A stretch of DNA of 64,000 bases from Ruegeria arenilitoris (GCF_013030265.1 NZ_WPZQ01000003.1:372001-436000); one strand, 5' to 3'. Positions 1 to 9,018 are shown, counted from the stretch's first letter. The notes: generated from the letters alone by a model not told the origin. Numbers and translations: made by a program.

Positions 1-1229
1 TCGTCAAAGCTTGGCCGTTCACGAATTACTGCGAATTGATCGCCGTTTACCAGAACCTCTGGGATCAGCGGACGCGTATTGTATTCGCTGGCCATTACCG
101 CGCCATATGCGCCTGCGCTGCGAAAGGCGATCAGATCACCGGATTTCAACGGCGGCATGTTGCGCTGCTTGGCAAAGGTATCACCCGTTTCACAGACCGG
201 CCCCACGATGTCATAGGGTTGCCGTTCAACGCCCGGAGCAGGCTCCTGCACTGCCACAATATCGTGATGCGCCTCGTACATCGCTGGACGGATCAGATCG
301 TTCATTGCGCCATCGAGGATCAGGAAGTCGCGACCTTCTCCGGATTTCACATAAATCACTTTGCTGACCATCAAACCCGCATTCCCGGCGATCAAACGAC
401 CGGGTTCGATCTCGATCTCGCAGTCCAGATGACCGAGTGTCTTCTTGATCAGTGCACCATACTCCACCGGCAGCGGTGGCGCATCGTTGGAACGGGTGTA
501 GGGAATGCCCAACCCGCCCCCCAAATCAAGGCGGCGGATGTTGTGACCTTCGGCGCGCAGCTTTTCCGTCAGTTCAGCTACCTTGGTATAGGCCAGTTCA
601 AAGGGCTCCAGTTCGGTCAGCTGCGAGCCGATATGGACGTCGATGCCAATCACCTCGAGGCCGGGCAGGCTGGCGGCATGGGCATAGACCTCAGATGCTC
701 GTGCAATTGGAATGCCGAATTTGTTCTCGGATTTTCCCGTCGCGATCTTGGCATGGGTCTTGGCATCCACATCCGGATTCACCCGAACGGTGATCGGCGC
801 AACCACACCCAACTCCAAAGCAACGGCGTTGATCACTTCCATCTCAGGTTCGGATTCGACGTTGAACTGGCGGATGCCGCCGCTCAGCGCGGTGCGGATT
901 TCATCTGCCGTCTTGCCAACGCCTGAGAACACGATCCTGTCGCCGGGCACCCCGGCAGCTTTGGCGCGCAGATACTCACCGCCCGAAACCACATCCATTC
1001 CCGCACCCGCCTGTGCCAGCGTCTTCAGGATAGCCTGATTGCTGGCCGCCTTCATCGCGTAACAAACGAGGTGATCGGTACCGTCCAGCGCATCATCGAA
1101 CAGCTTGAAATGGCGCAGTAGCGTCGCAGTCGAGTAGACATAGAATGGCGTTCCGACCGCAGCAGCGATTTCGGAGATCGGTACATCCTCGGCGTAAAGC
1201 GCGCCGTCGCGGTAAAGAAAGTGATCCAT
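1..1229 (-). CDS. lysA: Diaminopimelate decarboxylase, C-terminus cut by window edge
   Basis: This PLP enzyme decarboxylates meso-diaminopimelate to L-lysine, the last step of bacterial lysine synthesis. The ATG at 1229 opens with MDHFLYRDGALYAED. About 409 residues are visible before the window edge; the last are ERPSFD, so only about a dozen are missing from a family length near 420. The PLP-binding lysine lies in CYAMKAASN (K60), and the fold-type III barrel motifs HIGSQ and GGGLG follow. No clear Shine-Dalgarno sequence precedes the ATG. A terminator at 1303-1339 separates it from the upstream small gene, so it probably has its own promoter despite the argH-lysA arrangement. Confidence 0.97.
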   Translation of the reverse strand, partial: MDHFLYRDGALYAEDVPISEIAAAVGTPFYVYSTATLLRHFKLFDDALDGTDHLVCYAMKAASNQAILKTLAQAGAGMDVVSGGEYLRAKAAGVPGDRIVFSGVGKTADEIRTALSGGIRQFNVESEPEMEVINAVALELGVVAPITVRVNPDVDAKTHAKIATGKSENKFGIPIARASEVYAHAASLPGLEVIGIDVHIGSQLTELEPFELAYTKVAELTEKLRAEGHNIRRLDLGGGLGIPYTRSNDAPPLPVEYGALIKKTLGHLDCEIEIEPGRLIAGNAGLMVSKVIYVKSGEGRDFLILDGAMNDLIRPAMYEAHHDIVAVQEPAPGVERQPYDIVGPVCETGDTFAKQRNMPPLKSGDLIAFRSAGAYGAVMASEYNTRPLIPEVLVNGDQFAVIRERPSFD

Positions 1230-1302
1230 GACAGCGCGCTTAGACTGAAATGCAAGCGTTGATCAATGGTTTTGAAGCGCCATGGCGCGCCTTTCAGGAA
1301 TC

Positions 1303-1339
1303 AAAAAAGGGCCCGAAACGAATTCGGACCCCTTTCAAA
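1303..1339 (-). terminator. Rho-independent terminator after the 88-residue exported protein
   Basis: Inverted repeat with arms AAAGGGCCCGAA and TTCGGACCCCTTT around a short loop. Read on the minus strand it is followed by a CTTTTTTGA tract. It ends the small gene at 1358-1624 and insulates lysA. Confidence 0.75.
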
Positions 1340-1357
1340 GAAACAATCAGTCAAACT

Positions 1358-1624
1358 TCAGGAGTTAACCTCGTCGATCAACTCATCGTAGTAAGCGCAC
1401 AAACCTGCCAGATCACCAGATGTCTGTGCTTCTGTAGCTTTGGCCTGCATTTCAGTTGCAATCTCCTGCATACGCGTAGGGTTCGTTGCAGCCAGCGTTT
1501 GCAGCGCAGTGGACAGTTCCAGCGCCTTGGACTGCGCATTCTCGGCAGTGCAGTCCTGATCCGCAGCAGACGCAATTCCTGCAGATGCAGCAATCATTGC
1601 CGCGGCAATAAAGATATTTTTCAT
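1358..1624 (-). CDS. Small exported protein of unknown function (88 aa)
   Basis: I do not recognise the family. Residues 1-20 form a typical Sec signal peptide (basic start, alanine-rich hydrophobic core, cleavage expected after GIASA). The mature part is about 68 residues, mainly helical in character and rich in Ala, Gln, Thr and Glu. It has one cysteine near each end (DQDC and GLCAYY), which could pair in the periplasm. A strong terminator lies just downstream. It sits between a tiny lipoprotein gene and lysA on the same strand. Codon use matches the neighbours and the signal peptide supports a real gene. Function unknown. Confidence 0.75.
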   Translation of the reverse strand: MKNIFIAAAMIAASAGIASAADQDCTAENAQSKALELSTALQTLAATNPTRMQEIATEMQAKATEAQTSGDLAGLCAYYDELIDEVNS

Positions 1625-1823
1625 TTTGTGCTCACATGTTTTTACCTGATGAATTTTCAGGCACGGCCCTTTTGCTCAGGAGCACCGACACCAACAAGGG
1701 GGAAGAATATGAAATTTAACCCATTGTAATAAAATATATTTTGCAGGCGTGCCAAATGGCCGAGCATTAGCGTACAGCTCCAGCTCGTAAACACAATTTG
1801 CGCAATGGTTGCTGATTGACGCG

Positions 1824-1973
1824 TTACTTTCTGGTGGAAACACCAACGCGACCGTAGCCGGAAATTGAGATGCCCGATTTCTTCGGCTCTGCCGCAGGTT
1901 CAGGGCGCGACTGATAAGACGGGTCGCAAGCTGCGAGCACAACAAGCGCGGTCAATACACCGATGAATTTCAT
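1824..1973 (-). CDS. Tiny lipoprotein (49 aa)
   Basis: A 49-residue reading frame starting at the ATG complementary to 1971-1973, with AGAGG upstream. It begins MKFIGVLTALVVLAAC, a signal peptide with a good lipobox (LAAC) that predicts a diacylglyceryl-cysteine at C16. The tail contains GISISGYGRVGVS, glycine- and valine-rich, resembling the tail of the neighbouring lipoprotein at 2059-2241. This suggests related roles or an old duplication (inference). It ends with a TAA at 1824-1826. No function can be assigned. Confidence 0.65.
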   Translation of the reverse strand: MKFIGVLTALVVLAACDPSYQSRPEPAAEPKKSGISISGYGRVGVSTRK

Positions 1974-2058
1974 TCTCTATTGCCTCTGAATTTCAGTCAT
2001 GAGGGCATGACCACCCAAAGGTGGGTGATCAGACCATGGTTTTCAATCGGGCGTCAGG

Positions 2059-2241
2059 TCAGAGCCCAAAAAAGACGCTGAGAGGGCCACGGTTTACACC
2101 CACGCCGCCACTGACATATGCACCGTTGTTTGAAACGCCGACATTTGCGTTCAGTGTCGGTTGAATGGGCTCGCCATCCGCCCCGCATCCCGACAGCATC
2201 GCAGTAGCGGCCACAAGAGCAATTGCGCGCAAAAGGGTCAT
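2059..2241 (-). CDS. Small lipoprotein with LptM-like N-terminus (60 aa)
   Basis: The start is the ATG at 2241, which overlaps the argH stop as TGATG and implies translational coupling. Residues 1-19 are a lipoprotein signal with lipobox LSGC. The mature N-terminus CGADGEP resembles the CGxxG start of LptM/YifL, the small lipoprotein that helps assemble the LPS translocon and is often encoded next to lysA. The glycine-rich end (GGVGVNRGPLSVFFGL) is not typical of LptM, so the match is tentative. Outer membrane anchoring is inferred because no Asp follows the lipid cysteine. Confidence 0.75.
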   Translation of the reverse strand: MTLLRAIALVAATAMLSGCGADGEPIQPTLNANVGVSNNGAYVSGGVGVNRGPLSVFFGL

Positions 2242-3629
2242 CACAGGTTCGCCTTCCATCTTTCAATCTGGATACGGACCTGATCCGGTGCCGTACCGCC
2301 GTAAGATTGTCGCGAGTTTACCGAATTTTGTACGCCAAGAACAGAATAGACATCCTGAGTGATGTCCGCGTGGACCGACTGCATGTCGTCAAGCGTCAGG
2401 TCGGGCAGATCGCAGCCCTTGCTTTCCGCCATCGCAACCAGAGATCCGGTAACGTGGTGTGCATCACGGAACGGCAGGCCCAATACGCGAACCAGCCAAT
2501 CGGCCAGGTCGGTCGCGGTCGAAAACCCCGAGCCCGCTGCCGCGGCAAGGCTCTCGCGGTTGGCGGTCATATCCTTGACCATGCCTTCCATTGCTGCCAG
2601 CGCCAGCATCCAGTTGTCGGCCGCATCAAAGACCTGTTCCTTGTCTTCCTGCATGTCCTTGGAATAGGTCAGGGGCAGGCCTTTCATGACCATCATAAGA
2701 CCGGTATTGGCTCCGTAAATCCGCCCCACCTTGGCGCGGATTAGTTCTGCAGCATCGGGGTTCTTCTTCTGCGGCATTATCGACGAGCCGGTCGAGAAGC
2801 GATCCGATAGAGATACAAAACGGAATTGGGCCGAAGACCAGATCACCAGTTCCTCTGCAAAGCGTGACAGGTGCATGGCACAGATCGATGCGGTCGACAG
2901 GAACTCCAACGCGAAGTCGCGGTCGCTGACGGCGTCCAGCGAGTTGGCAGCGGGGCGGTCAAAACCAAGAGCTTCGGCCGTCATGTGGCGGTCGATGGGG
3001 AATGAGGTGCCGGCCAGCGCAGCAGCGCCCAGCGGGGATTCGTTCATTCGGGTTCGGGCATCGCGGACACGAGACAGATCACGGCCAAACATCTCGACAT
3101 AGGCCATCATGTGATGGCCCCAAGTGACTGGCTGGGCGGTTTGAAGGTGGGTGAAGCCCGGCATGACCCAATCAGCACCGGCCTCGGCCTGCGCCAAAAG
3201 CGCGCGGATCAGCGCCAGCAAGCCGCTCTCAGCAGCGTCCAGCTGATCACGAACCCAGAGTTTGAAATCGGTCGCAACCTGGTCATTGCGGCTGCGGCCT
3301 GTATGCAAACGGCCTGCGGGCTCACCGATGATCTCTTTCAGGCGCGCTTCGACATTCATGTGGATGTCTTCCAGTGCGGTTGAGAACTGAAATTCTCCGC
3401 TCTGGATTTCTGACAAAACGGTGAGCAGCCCTTCCCGAATAGCCTCGGCATCACTATCACTTATGACGCCTGTGGCAGCCAACATGGCGGCATGGGCGCG
3501 CGAGCCTGCGATGTCCTGGGCTGCCATCCGCTGATCGAACCCGATCGAGGCATTGATCGCCTCCATGATCGCGTCTGGACCGGCGGCAAAGCGGCCGCCC
3601 CACATCTGGTTCGAGGATTGATCGGTCAT
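2241..3629 (-). CDS. argH: Argininosuccinate lyase
   Basis: Cleaves argininosuccinate into arginine and fumarate, the last step of arginine synthesis. The 462-residue protein has normal family length. The fumarase/aspartase superfamily signature [12 protein letters not shown] is intact, as are [13 protein letters not shown] and [11 protein letters not shown] with the catalytic His. It begins [14 protein letters not shown], the standard start. It is divergent from the TlpA-type gene with only 21 bp between start codons, so the two share a promoter region. It is followed on the same strand by a coupled lipoprotein gene. Confidence 0.97.
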   Translation of the reverse strand: MTDQSSNQMWGGRFAAGPDAIMEAINASIGFDQRMAAQDIAGSRAHAAMLAATGVISDSDAEAIREGLLTVLSEIQSGEFQFSTALEDIHMNVEARLKEIIGEPAGRLHTGRSRNDQVATDFKLWVRDQLDAAESGLLALIRALLAQAEAGADWVMPGFTHLQTAQPVTWGHHMMAYVEMFGRDLSRVRDARTRMNESPLGAAALAGTSFPIDRHMTAEALGFDRPAANSLDAVSDRDFALEFLSTASICAMHLSRFAEELVIWSSAQFRFVSLSDRFSTGSSIMPQKKNPDAAELIRAKVGRIYGANTGLMMVMKGLPLTYSKDMQEDKEQVFDAADNWMLALAAMEGMVKDMTANRESLAAAAGSGFSTATDLADWLVRVLGLPFRDAHHVTGSLVAMAESKGCDLPDLTLDDMQSVHADITQDVYSVLGVQNSVNSRQSYGGTAPDQVRIQIERWKANL

Positions 3630-3650
3630 GTAAGAAAACCCGGAGTTGAT

Positions 3651-4217
3651 ATGCGCCTATTTCGTCTGATCCCCCTTTATATGGCCCTTGCGCTGGGTGC
3701 AAACGCCGCTTTGGCGACAGATGCCGAGACTCTTGGCCCACTGCGCGAAGGAAGTCTGAAACGCCTGATCCTGCACAAAGAGCCCAAGCCGGTCGAAGCC
3801 GTTGAGTTTCAGCTGGAAGATGACGGTGGCACTGCGTCTCTTGAGGATTACAAGGGCAAGTATGTGCTGCTGAATTTCTGGGCCACCTGGTGCGCCCCTT
3901 GCCGCAAGGAGATGCCGCAGATTGCTGAGCTCCAGGACGAGTTTGGCGGTGACAGTTTCGAAGTTCTGACATTGGCCACCGGACGCAACTCTCCTGCCGG
4001 GATCAAGAAGTTCTTCGACGAGAACGGCATCGACAATCTGCCCCGCCATCAGGACCCAAAGCAGGCCGTCGCAAGCAAAATGGGTGTGATTGGCCTGCCG
4101 ATCACCGTGATCATCGACCCGGACGGCAATGAAATCGCCCGTCTGATCGGTGATGCAGAGTGGAATTCAGATAGCGCCAAAGCGATTGTGTCGACACTGA
4201 TTGGTGGTGAAAGCTAA
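3651..4217 (+). CDS. TlpA-family thiol:disulfide interchange protein
   Basis: A periplasmic thioredoxin-fold protein of 188 residues. The ATG at 3651 is chosen because CGGAG sits just upstream and a signal peptide follows at once ([19 protein letters not shown]). An in-frame upstream extension lies inside argH. The active site is FWATWCAPC (C81, C84) and the cis-proline loop is GLPIT. Proteins of this type reduce disulfides for cytochrome c or copper-site maturation in oxidase assembly. The partner cannot be read from the sequence. Its stop overlaps the convergent phosphatase stop by 3 bp. Confidence 0.9.
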   Translation: MRLFRLIPLYMALALGANAALATDAETLGPLREGSLKRLILHKEPKPVEAVEFQLEDDGGTASLEDYKGKYVLLNFWATWCAPCRKEMPQIAELQDEFGGDSFEVLTLATGRNSPAGIKKFFDENGIDNLPRHQDPKQAVASKMGVIGLPITVIIDPDGNEIARLIGDAEWNSDSAKAIVSTLIGGES

Positions 4218-4546
4218 TCCTGGACGTCCAAAATCGGACGCAGCTTTACCACTATGAGGTCGACCAAATCAGGCGCCATGTAATCAAATTGATCGGGGAT
4301 ACCAAGAATAATAACCTTGGTGTCCTTTATGAGATGACCGAATTTTTCAGACAGCCGCTTCTTCTGGCGGCGGTCCATCACAAATATCATATCTGCCCAC
4401 TCAACCTGTTCTGATGAGATCATTTCGTCTGCATCCCGGCTAATCCCTGCGAAATCAGTGCTATAGCCGGGCCATTCGCCCACTACATCGGCGGCTGTTG
4501 GGCTGCGCATGCGCGCTTTGCCGCAAATGAAAAGAACGTTCTTCAA
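4214..4546 (-). CDS. Low-molecular-weight protein tyrosine phosphatase-like protein (110 aa)
   Basis: It carries the P-loop C-x5-R-S signature of the LMW-PTP fold at residues 8-15 (CGKARMRS) straight after the first beta strand, as in the family. At 110 residues it is shorter than the usual 150 or so. The usual acidic DP loop is replaced by IPDQFDY, where an Asp may still act as general acid. It is probably a cytosolic phosphatase or a member of the short LMW-PTP-like group. Substrate unknown. Convergent with the TlpA-type gene. Confidence 0.75.
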   Translation of the reverse strand: MKNVLFICGKARMRSPTAADVVGEWPGYSTDFAGISRDADEMISSEQVEWADMIFVMDRRQKKRLSEKFGHLIKDTKVIILGIPDQFDYMAPDLVDLIVVKLRPILDVQD

Positions 4547-4666
4547 GATGCCCTTCCTGTTTTCGATGCTGGCGATTTAGAACAAGTCAACTTCGGCCTT
4601 CCCGTGCTATAGTTTTCTCATGCTTAGCAAAAACCCTCAAATAAACCAGTTTGAGAGGAAACAGCG

Positions 4667-4996
4667 ATGAAACCGGTAGTTCTGTTGATTGGACGTTTGC
4701 CGAACGTAATAGGCGATGTGGCACGGCAGTTGGATCATCTGCCGATCCAATGGCTGGGCGCTCATGATCAGGAAGAGGTCCGGCGGCAACTGGAGGCGGA
4801 ACCGCGGATTGTCTGTGCCATCATGGGCGCAGGTCTTGATGACAAGATTCGCGGCGAAATGGTGGGCATCATTGCAGCACGCAGGCCTGACATTTGCATC
4901 CACCTCAAGGATCGCGCGTCAGGTCCCGAAGGCTTGGTGCCCTTCGTCGAACGCGTTGTGCAGCACGAGATTCTGGAAACTCTGGAAAACAGCTGA
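4667..4996 (+). CDS. Hypothetical cytosolic protein (109 aa)
   Basis: I do not recognise this family. The predicted pattern alternates beta strands and helices (VVLLIG, VCAIMGAGL, DICIHLKD), like a small Rossmann or response-regulator receiver fold, but the receiver aspartates and lysine are not convincing. No signal peptide or membrane segment is present. A GAGAGGAAACAGCG stretch before the ATG gives a plausible ribosome binding site. It is first in a same-strand run with the membrane protein at 5056 and the sterol desaturase-like gene. Confidence 0.65.
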   Translation: MKPVVLLIGRLPNVIGDVARQLDHLPIQWLGAHDQEEVRRQLEAEPRIVCAIMGAGLDDKIRGEMVGIIAARRPDICIHLKDRASGPEGLVPFVERVVQHEILETLENS

Positions 4997-5055
4997 CGCA
5001 ACGCCACCTTTGACAGCCTTTCAACTCCTTTGCAGGTTGTCTGCAGGAGGATGGA

Positions 5056-5442
5056 ATGCCACTCGAAATACTATTGGTTCTGGTGGTCGGCGGGATCGCC
5101 GGGATCACACTGTTGCTGCACGTCACAGGCAGATCGCGGTTGCGCGTCCTGACCAAGGCCAGCGCACAAAAGGATTGGTTGCGTCACTTTCCCGATGATG
5201 ACGTGATCGATGTCACCATATCGCATGACTGCCATTCAGCGCTGATCAGAACCAATGTCGGCGCCGGTCTGCTCTGGTCATTTGGCGCAGACACTGTTGC
5301 GCGGCATCTGATGGATTTCGACTGGCTTGAGCACCCAAAGGGACTGGAGGTTCAGTTCCACGAGTTTGGCGTGCCGCGCGTGGTTATCCATCTTGACGAA
5401 AGCGAACGCCGCCACTGGCGACACCTGATGGAGCCCGCATGA
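5056..5442 (+). CDS. Hypothetical single-pass membrane protein (128 aa)
   Basis: Residues 3-23 form one hydrophobic membrane segment. The rest is a soluble domain of about 100 residues rich in His and Asp (DDDVIDVTISHDCH, HPKGLEVQFHEFG, HLDESERRHW). The ribosome binding site is CAGGAGGATGG. The stop overlaps the sterol desaturase-like start as ATGA, so the two are probably co-translated and may act together. No family recognised. Confidence 0.7.
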   Translation: MPLEILLVLVVGGIAGITLLLHVTGRSRLRVLTKASAQKDWLRHFPDDDVIDVTISHDCHSALIRTNVGAGLLWSFGADTVARHLMDFDWLEHPKGLEVQFHEFGVPRVVIHLDESERRHWRHLMEPA

Positions 5443-6410
5443 CTGATCAAGTGACATTTCCGGACGCCGTGCAATGGGCCGTTCCCTTCTTCATTGCTGC
5501 AATCCTTGCAGAATTCCTGTGGATCTCGATCAAGGGTCGGGGCGGGCGATATGAAACCCGTGATGCGGTGACGTCGCTGATCATGGGGGCTGGCAATATT
5601 GCGTCGGGCTTTCTGCTGGGCTTCATCGCCTACGCATTCTTCATGTGGCTGTGGCAGATCACACCCCTAAATCTGGGCACATCGATCCCTGTCATTATTC
5701 TGTGCTTTGTTCTGGATGATCTGCGGTACTACTGGGTGCACCGTTTGGGGCACCGTGTGCGCTGGGTTTGGGCCAGCCATGTCAATCACCACAGCTCACA
5801 GCACTATAATCTCACAACCGCGTTGCGTCAGACATGGACCTATACGTTCACCTTCATGATGGTCGTTCGGGCGCCGCTGATCCTGCTTGGCTTTCACCCT
5901 GCGATGGTTTTGTTCGTCGGCGGTATAAACCTGATCTATCAGTTCTGGATACATACCGAAGCGATCGGAAAGATGCCCCGTTGGTTTGAGGCCATCATGA
6001 ATACCCCCAGCCATCACCGCGCGCACCACGGTCGCAATGCGCGGTATCTGGATTGCAACTATGCCGGTGTCTTCATCATCTGGGACAAACTCTTTGGTAC
6101 CTTTGTACCCGAGCAGGACGATGACCGCGTCGACTACGGACTGGTGCACAATATCGGTACGTTCAATCCCTTGCGCGTAGCTTTCCACGAATGGGTGGGC
6201 ATCTGGCAGGATGTAAAACAGCCGGGCCTGAGCCTGCGTCAACGGCTGGCTTATTGCTTTGCACCCCCCGGTTACAGCCACGACGGAAGCCGCGACAACT
6301 CTGAACAGATCAAAGCCAAACACCTTGCCCGCCACCCAGAAGATCGTGGAACGCCCGGATTTGAGCAATTTGACGCGAAACCGCCTAATGCACAGGCAGA
6401 ACGGGCTTGA
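5439..6410 (+). CDS. Sterol desaturase / fatty acid hydroxylase superfamily membrane protein
   Basis: An integral membrane di-iron hydroxylase or desaturase of 323 residues. The three histidine clusters that bind the iron pair are present: HRLGH near residue 107, HVNHH near 120 and HHRAHH near 193. Several membrane segments surround them. The family hydroxylates or desaturates lipids, carotenoids or sterol-like compounds. The substrate here is not evident, since bacteria of this group generally lack sterols and use such enzymes on lipids. The ATGA overlap with the upstream membrane protein suggests a functional pair. Confidence 0.9.
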   Translation: MTDQVTFPDAVQWAVPFFIAAILAEFLWISIKGRGGRYETRDAVTSLIMGAGNIASGFLLGFIAYAFFMWLWQITPLNLGTSIPVIILCFVLDDLRYYWVHRLGHRVRWVWASHVNHHSSQHYNLTTALRQTWTYTFTFMMVVRAPLILLGFHPAMVLFVGGINLIYQFWIHTEAIGKMPRWFEAIMNTPSHHRAHHGRNARYLDCNYAGVFIIWDKLFGTFVPEQDDDRVDYGLVHNIGTFNPLRVAFHEWVGIWQDVKQPGLSLRQRLAYCFAPPGYSHDGSRDNSEQIKAKHLARHPEDRGTPGFEQFDAKPPNAQAERA

Positions 6411-6503
6411 TCTTGCCCGACTGACGGCCACGGCGACTTGAAATTCGGCCCAGCTACTCCATATCGACCAGATGTGCCGCGTATGAGTAGCTTGGAGGCC
6501 AGC

Positions 6504-6695
6504 ATGTCCCGTCTGACAACTGTTTCGACTGTTATTGGCCTTTTGGGTCTGGTGATGGCGATGGTATCTGCGCTGATAAGCAATGTACCCTCTGGCATTC
6601 TGGCGCTTAGCTTCGTCATGTTGGTCATGGGCATTCTGGGGGCTGTCATCGGCGCCGCCACTTCGCTGGGTCGTGCTTGGCAATCAGCCCGCTGA
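6504..6695 (+). CDS. Small two-helix membrane protein (63 aa)
   Basis: The ATG at 6504 is preferred because TTGGAGG lies at the proper distance and the product then starts directly with MSRLTTVSTVIGLLG. An upstream ATG at 6438 would add residues without a ribosome binding site. The protein is almost wholly two hydrophobic helices rich in Gly, Ala, Val and Met, joined by a short loop (SNVPSG). No family can be named. It lies between the hydroxylase-like gene and the EAL gene. Confidence 0.6.
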   Translation: MSRLTTVSTVIGLLGLVMAMVSALISNVPSGILALSFVMLVMGILGAVIGAATSLGRAWQSAR

Positions 6696-6812
6696 CGGAC
6701 CGCAAAGCATTAACCAATCTATTAATACATCTTACTTCTTAACCGCAGATTCACCTGTTTGCCCTGAGAATGAGGCCGAACCCCATTCGGCAACCCTCAG
6801 GGAACGGTATCC

Positions 6813-7646
6813 ATGCGGGACAAGAAACTTGCAGACCTGCCAGAAGGCGCGGACAGCCCTTTGAATTCAGCGGTTACGGCCCGGGATCGCTCGGTCGTGC
6901 AGATGGCAGCTGACGCAGTCAGGCACAAGCAATGCAAGCTGGCCTATCAGCCAGTCATGCAGGCCCATCCTCCGCAGGGTGTCGCCTTTTACGAAGGGTT
7001 CATCCGCGTCCTTGACGAAACCGGCCGTGTAATCCCCGCGCGCGAATTCATGCCGCAGGTCGAGAACACGCCGATTGGACGGGAACTGGATTGCATCGCA
7101 CTGGAAATGGGGCTGCGAACCTTGGTCAGAAACCCCGGAATCCGCCTGTCAATCAACATGTCGGCCCGCTCCATCGGATTTGCGCGCTGGTCCCGCGTAC
7201 TGGACCGGTTCCTGAAAAAGGACGCCAGCATCGGGGAAAGGTTGATTCTGGAAATCTCGGAAAGCTCGGCGATGCAGGTACCGGAGCTGGTCGTGGATTT
7301 CATGGATCGCCTGCAGGAACGTGGTGTCGCCTTCGCGTTGGACGACTTCGGGGCCAGTAATTTCAGCTTTCGCTATTTTCGCGAGTTCCTGTTTGATGCC
7401 GCCAAAATCGATGGCCAGTTCATACGCGGGATAAGTGAAAACTCAGACAATCAGGCGCTGGTTCGCGCGCTGATCGCTGTCGCCCGTGAGTTCGAGATTT
7501 TGGTAACCGCCGAATCGGTCGAGACCAGACAAGATGCCGAGTTTCTGGTGGCTAATGGAGTCGACTGCCTGCAGGGCTTCCTCTTCGGCGCTCCTTCGAT
7601 CACGCCGCCCTGGAAGACGAAAAGTGAAGCAAAGACAGGAAGTTAA
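6813..7646 (+). CDS. EAL-domain protein, probable c-di-GMP phosphodiesterase
   Basis: A 277-residue stand-alone EAL domain of the kind that hydrolyses cyclic di-GMP to pGpG. The signature Glu is in YEGFIR (E61), so the motif reads EGF instead of EAL. The other catalytic and metal-binding positions look present: INMSA, LEISES, ALDDFGAS, AAKIDGQFI, TAESVE and LQGFLFG. No GGDEF, PAS, sensory or membrane segment precedes it; only about 35 polar residues do. It could be an active phosphodiesterase or a c-di-GMP binder. It is monocistronic as far as can be seen. Confidence 0.88.
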   Translation: MRDKKLADLPEGADSPLNSAVTARDRSVVQMAADAVRHKQCKLAYQPVMQAHPPQGVAFYEGFIRVLDETGRVIPAREFMPQVENTPIGRELDCIALEMGLRTLVRNPGIRLSINMSARSIGFARWSRVLDRFLKKDASIGERLILEISESSAMQVPELVVDFMDRLQERGVAFALDDFGASNFSFRYFREFLFDAAKIDGQFIRGISENSDNQALVRALIAVAREFEILVTAESVETRQDAEFLVANGVDCLQGFLFGAPSITPPWKTKSEAKTGS

Positions 7647-7703
7647 CAAGCACCGCACTGTCGCAACTAATTGCCGATCATAACGCTGAGACAAGCTGTC
7701 CGT

Positions 7704-7719
7704 TGCTGCAACTGCAGCA
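7704..7719. promoter_or_regulatory. Candidate PhaR operator upstream of phaA
   Basis: A 16-bp inverted repeat, TGCTGCA-AC-TGCAGCA, containing CTGC-N4-GCAG. TGC-rich sites of the form CTGC-N3/4-GCAG are the reported binding sequence of PhaR, the PHB-sensing repressor of Rhodobacter and Paracoccus. It lies 123 bp before the phaA start. phaR is not in this window, so the assignment is inferred from motif and position. Confidence 0.55.
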
Positions 7720-7842
7720 TTACGCTATGGCAAGAGGTGCTTGAGCGGGGGATCACGAGGCGCTCTTGTATCCGGAGAGTGCCTCTCCACGACCTGCGCC
7801 GTCAGATTTCCCACAGGACCATGACGGTAAAGGATTGACTGT

Positions 7843-9018
7843 ATGACCAACGTAGTAATCGCATCCGCCGCACGTACAGGCGTCGGTAGCTTTGGCGGTT
7901 CGTTTGCGAACACCCCTGCACATGATTTGGGCGCTGCCGTCCTTGAAGCAGTCGTGGAACGCGCTGGAATCGATAAGGGCGAAGTAAGCGAAACCATCAT
8001 GGGTCAGGTCCTGACCGCTGCACAGGGCCAGAACCCGGCCCGTCAGGCGCATATCAATGCTGGCCTACCGCAGGAAAGCGCCGCGTGGGGCATCAACCAG
8101 GTTTGCGGCTCGGGCTTGCGCGCCGTGGCACTGGGCGCACAGCACATTCAGCTGGGCGACGCCGATATCGTTGCCGCAGGCGGACAAGAGAACATGACTC
8201 TGTCACCCCATGCCGCCGCTCTGCGCGCCGGTCACAAGATGGGTGACATGAAATACATCGACACGATGATCCGCGACGGTCTGTGGGATGCCTTCAACGG
8301 CTATCACATGGGTCAGACCGCTGAAAACGTCGCCGAGAAATGGCAGATCAGCCGTGACATGCAAGACGAGTTTGCAGTTGCGTCGCAGAACAAGGCTGAA
8401 GCCGCGCAAAAGGCCGGTAAGTTCGCTGACGAAATCACTCCCTTCACCATCAAAACCCGCAAGGGCGACATAGTGATGGACAGCGACGAATACATCCGTC
8501 ACGGCGCAACCATCGAAGCCATGGGCAAACTGCGCCCGGCCTTCGCCAAAGACGGTTCGGTCACCGCGGCAAACGCTTCGGGCCTGAACGACGGCGCGGC
8601 CGCCACCCTGTTGATGTCGGCCGAGAATGCAGAAAAGCGCGGCATTGAGCCCCTGGCCCGTATCGCATCCTACGCAACCGCTGGCCTGGATCCGTCGATC
8701 ATGGGCGTCGGTCCGATCTACGCCTCTCGCAAGGCGCTGGAGAAGGCAGGCTGGTCCGTAGATGATCTGGATCTGGTCGAAGCCAACGAAGCCTTTGCCG
8801 CTCAGGCCTGCGCCGTAAACAAGGACATGGGTTGGGACCCGTCGATCGTAAACGTCAACGGCGGCGCGATCGCCATCGGTCACCCGATCGGCGCATCCGG
8901 CTGCCGCGTACTGAACACCCTGCTCTTCGAAATGAAGCGCCGCGATGCCAAGAAAGGTCTCGCGACCCTCTGCATCGGTGGCGGCATGGGCGTCGCCCTC
9001 TGTGTGGAGCGCGACTAA
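7843..9018 (+). CDS. phaA: Acetyl-CoA C-acetyltransferase (beta-ketothiolase)
   Basis: Condenses two acetyl-CoA to acetoacetyl-CoA, the first step of polyhydroxybutyrate synthesis; it also works in reverse. The 391-residue length is exact for the family. The nucleophilic cysteine is in [10 protein letters not shown], the His-containing motif is [14 protein letters not shown], and the second active cysteine is in CIGGGMG. NEAFAAQ is also present. AAGGA precedes the ATG. It is followed by a strong terminator and then phaB, so the two genes can be transcribed separately. A PhaR-type site lies upstream. Confidence 0.97.
   Translation: MTNVVIASAARTGVGSFGGSFANTPAHDLGAAVLEAVVERAGIDKGEVSETIMGQVLTAAQGQNPARQAHINAGLPQESAAWGINQVCGSGLRAVALGAQHIQLGDADIVAAGGQENMTLSPHAAALRAGHKMGDMKYIDTMIRDGLWDAFNGYHMGQTAENVAEKWQISRDMQDEFAVASQNKAEAAQKAGKFADEITPFTIKTRKGDIVMDSDEYIRHGATIEAMGKLRPAFAKDGSVTAANASGLNDGAAATLLMSAENAEKRGIEPLARIASYATAGLDPSIMGVGPIYASRKALEKAGWSVDDLDLVEANEAFAAQACAVNKDMGWDPSIVNVNGGAIAIGHPIGASGCRVLNTLLFEMKRRDAKKGLATLCIGGGMGVALCVERD

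Noticed and set aside
36-926. 296-residue open frame on the plus strand
   Set aside because: Antisense of lysA, which has its PLP lysine and other motifs on the minus strand.
2005-2033. Imperfect hairpin ACCACCC-AAAG-GTGGGTG between the two tiny lipoprotein genes
   Set aside because: Short and without T tract; possible processing site but not callable.
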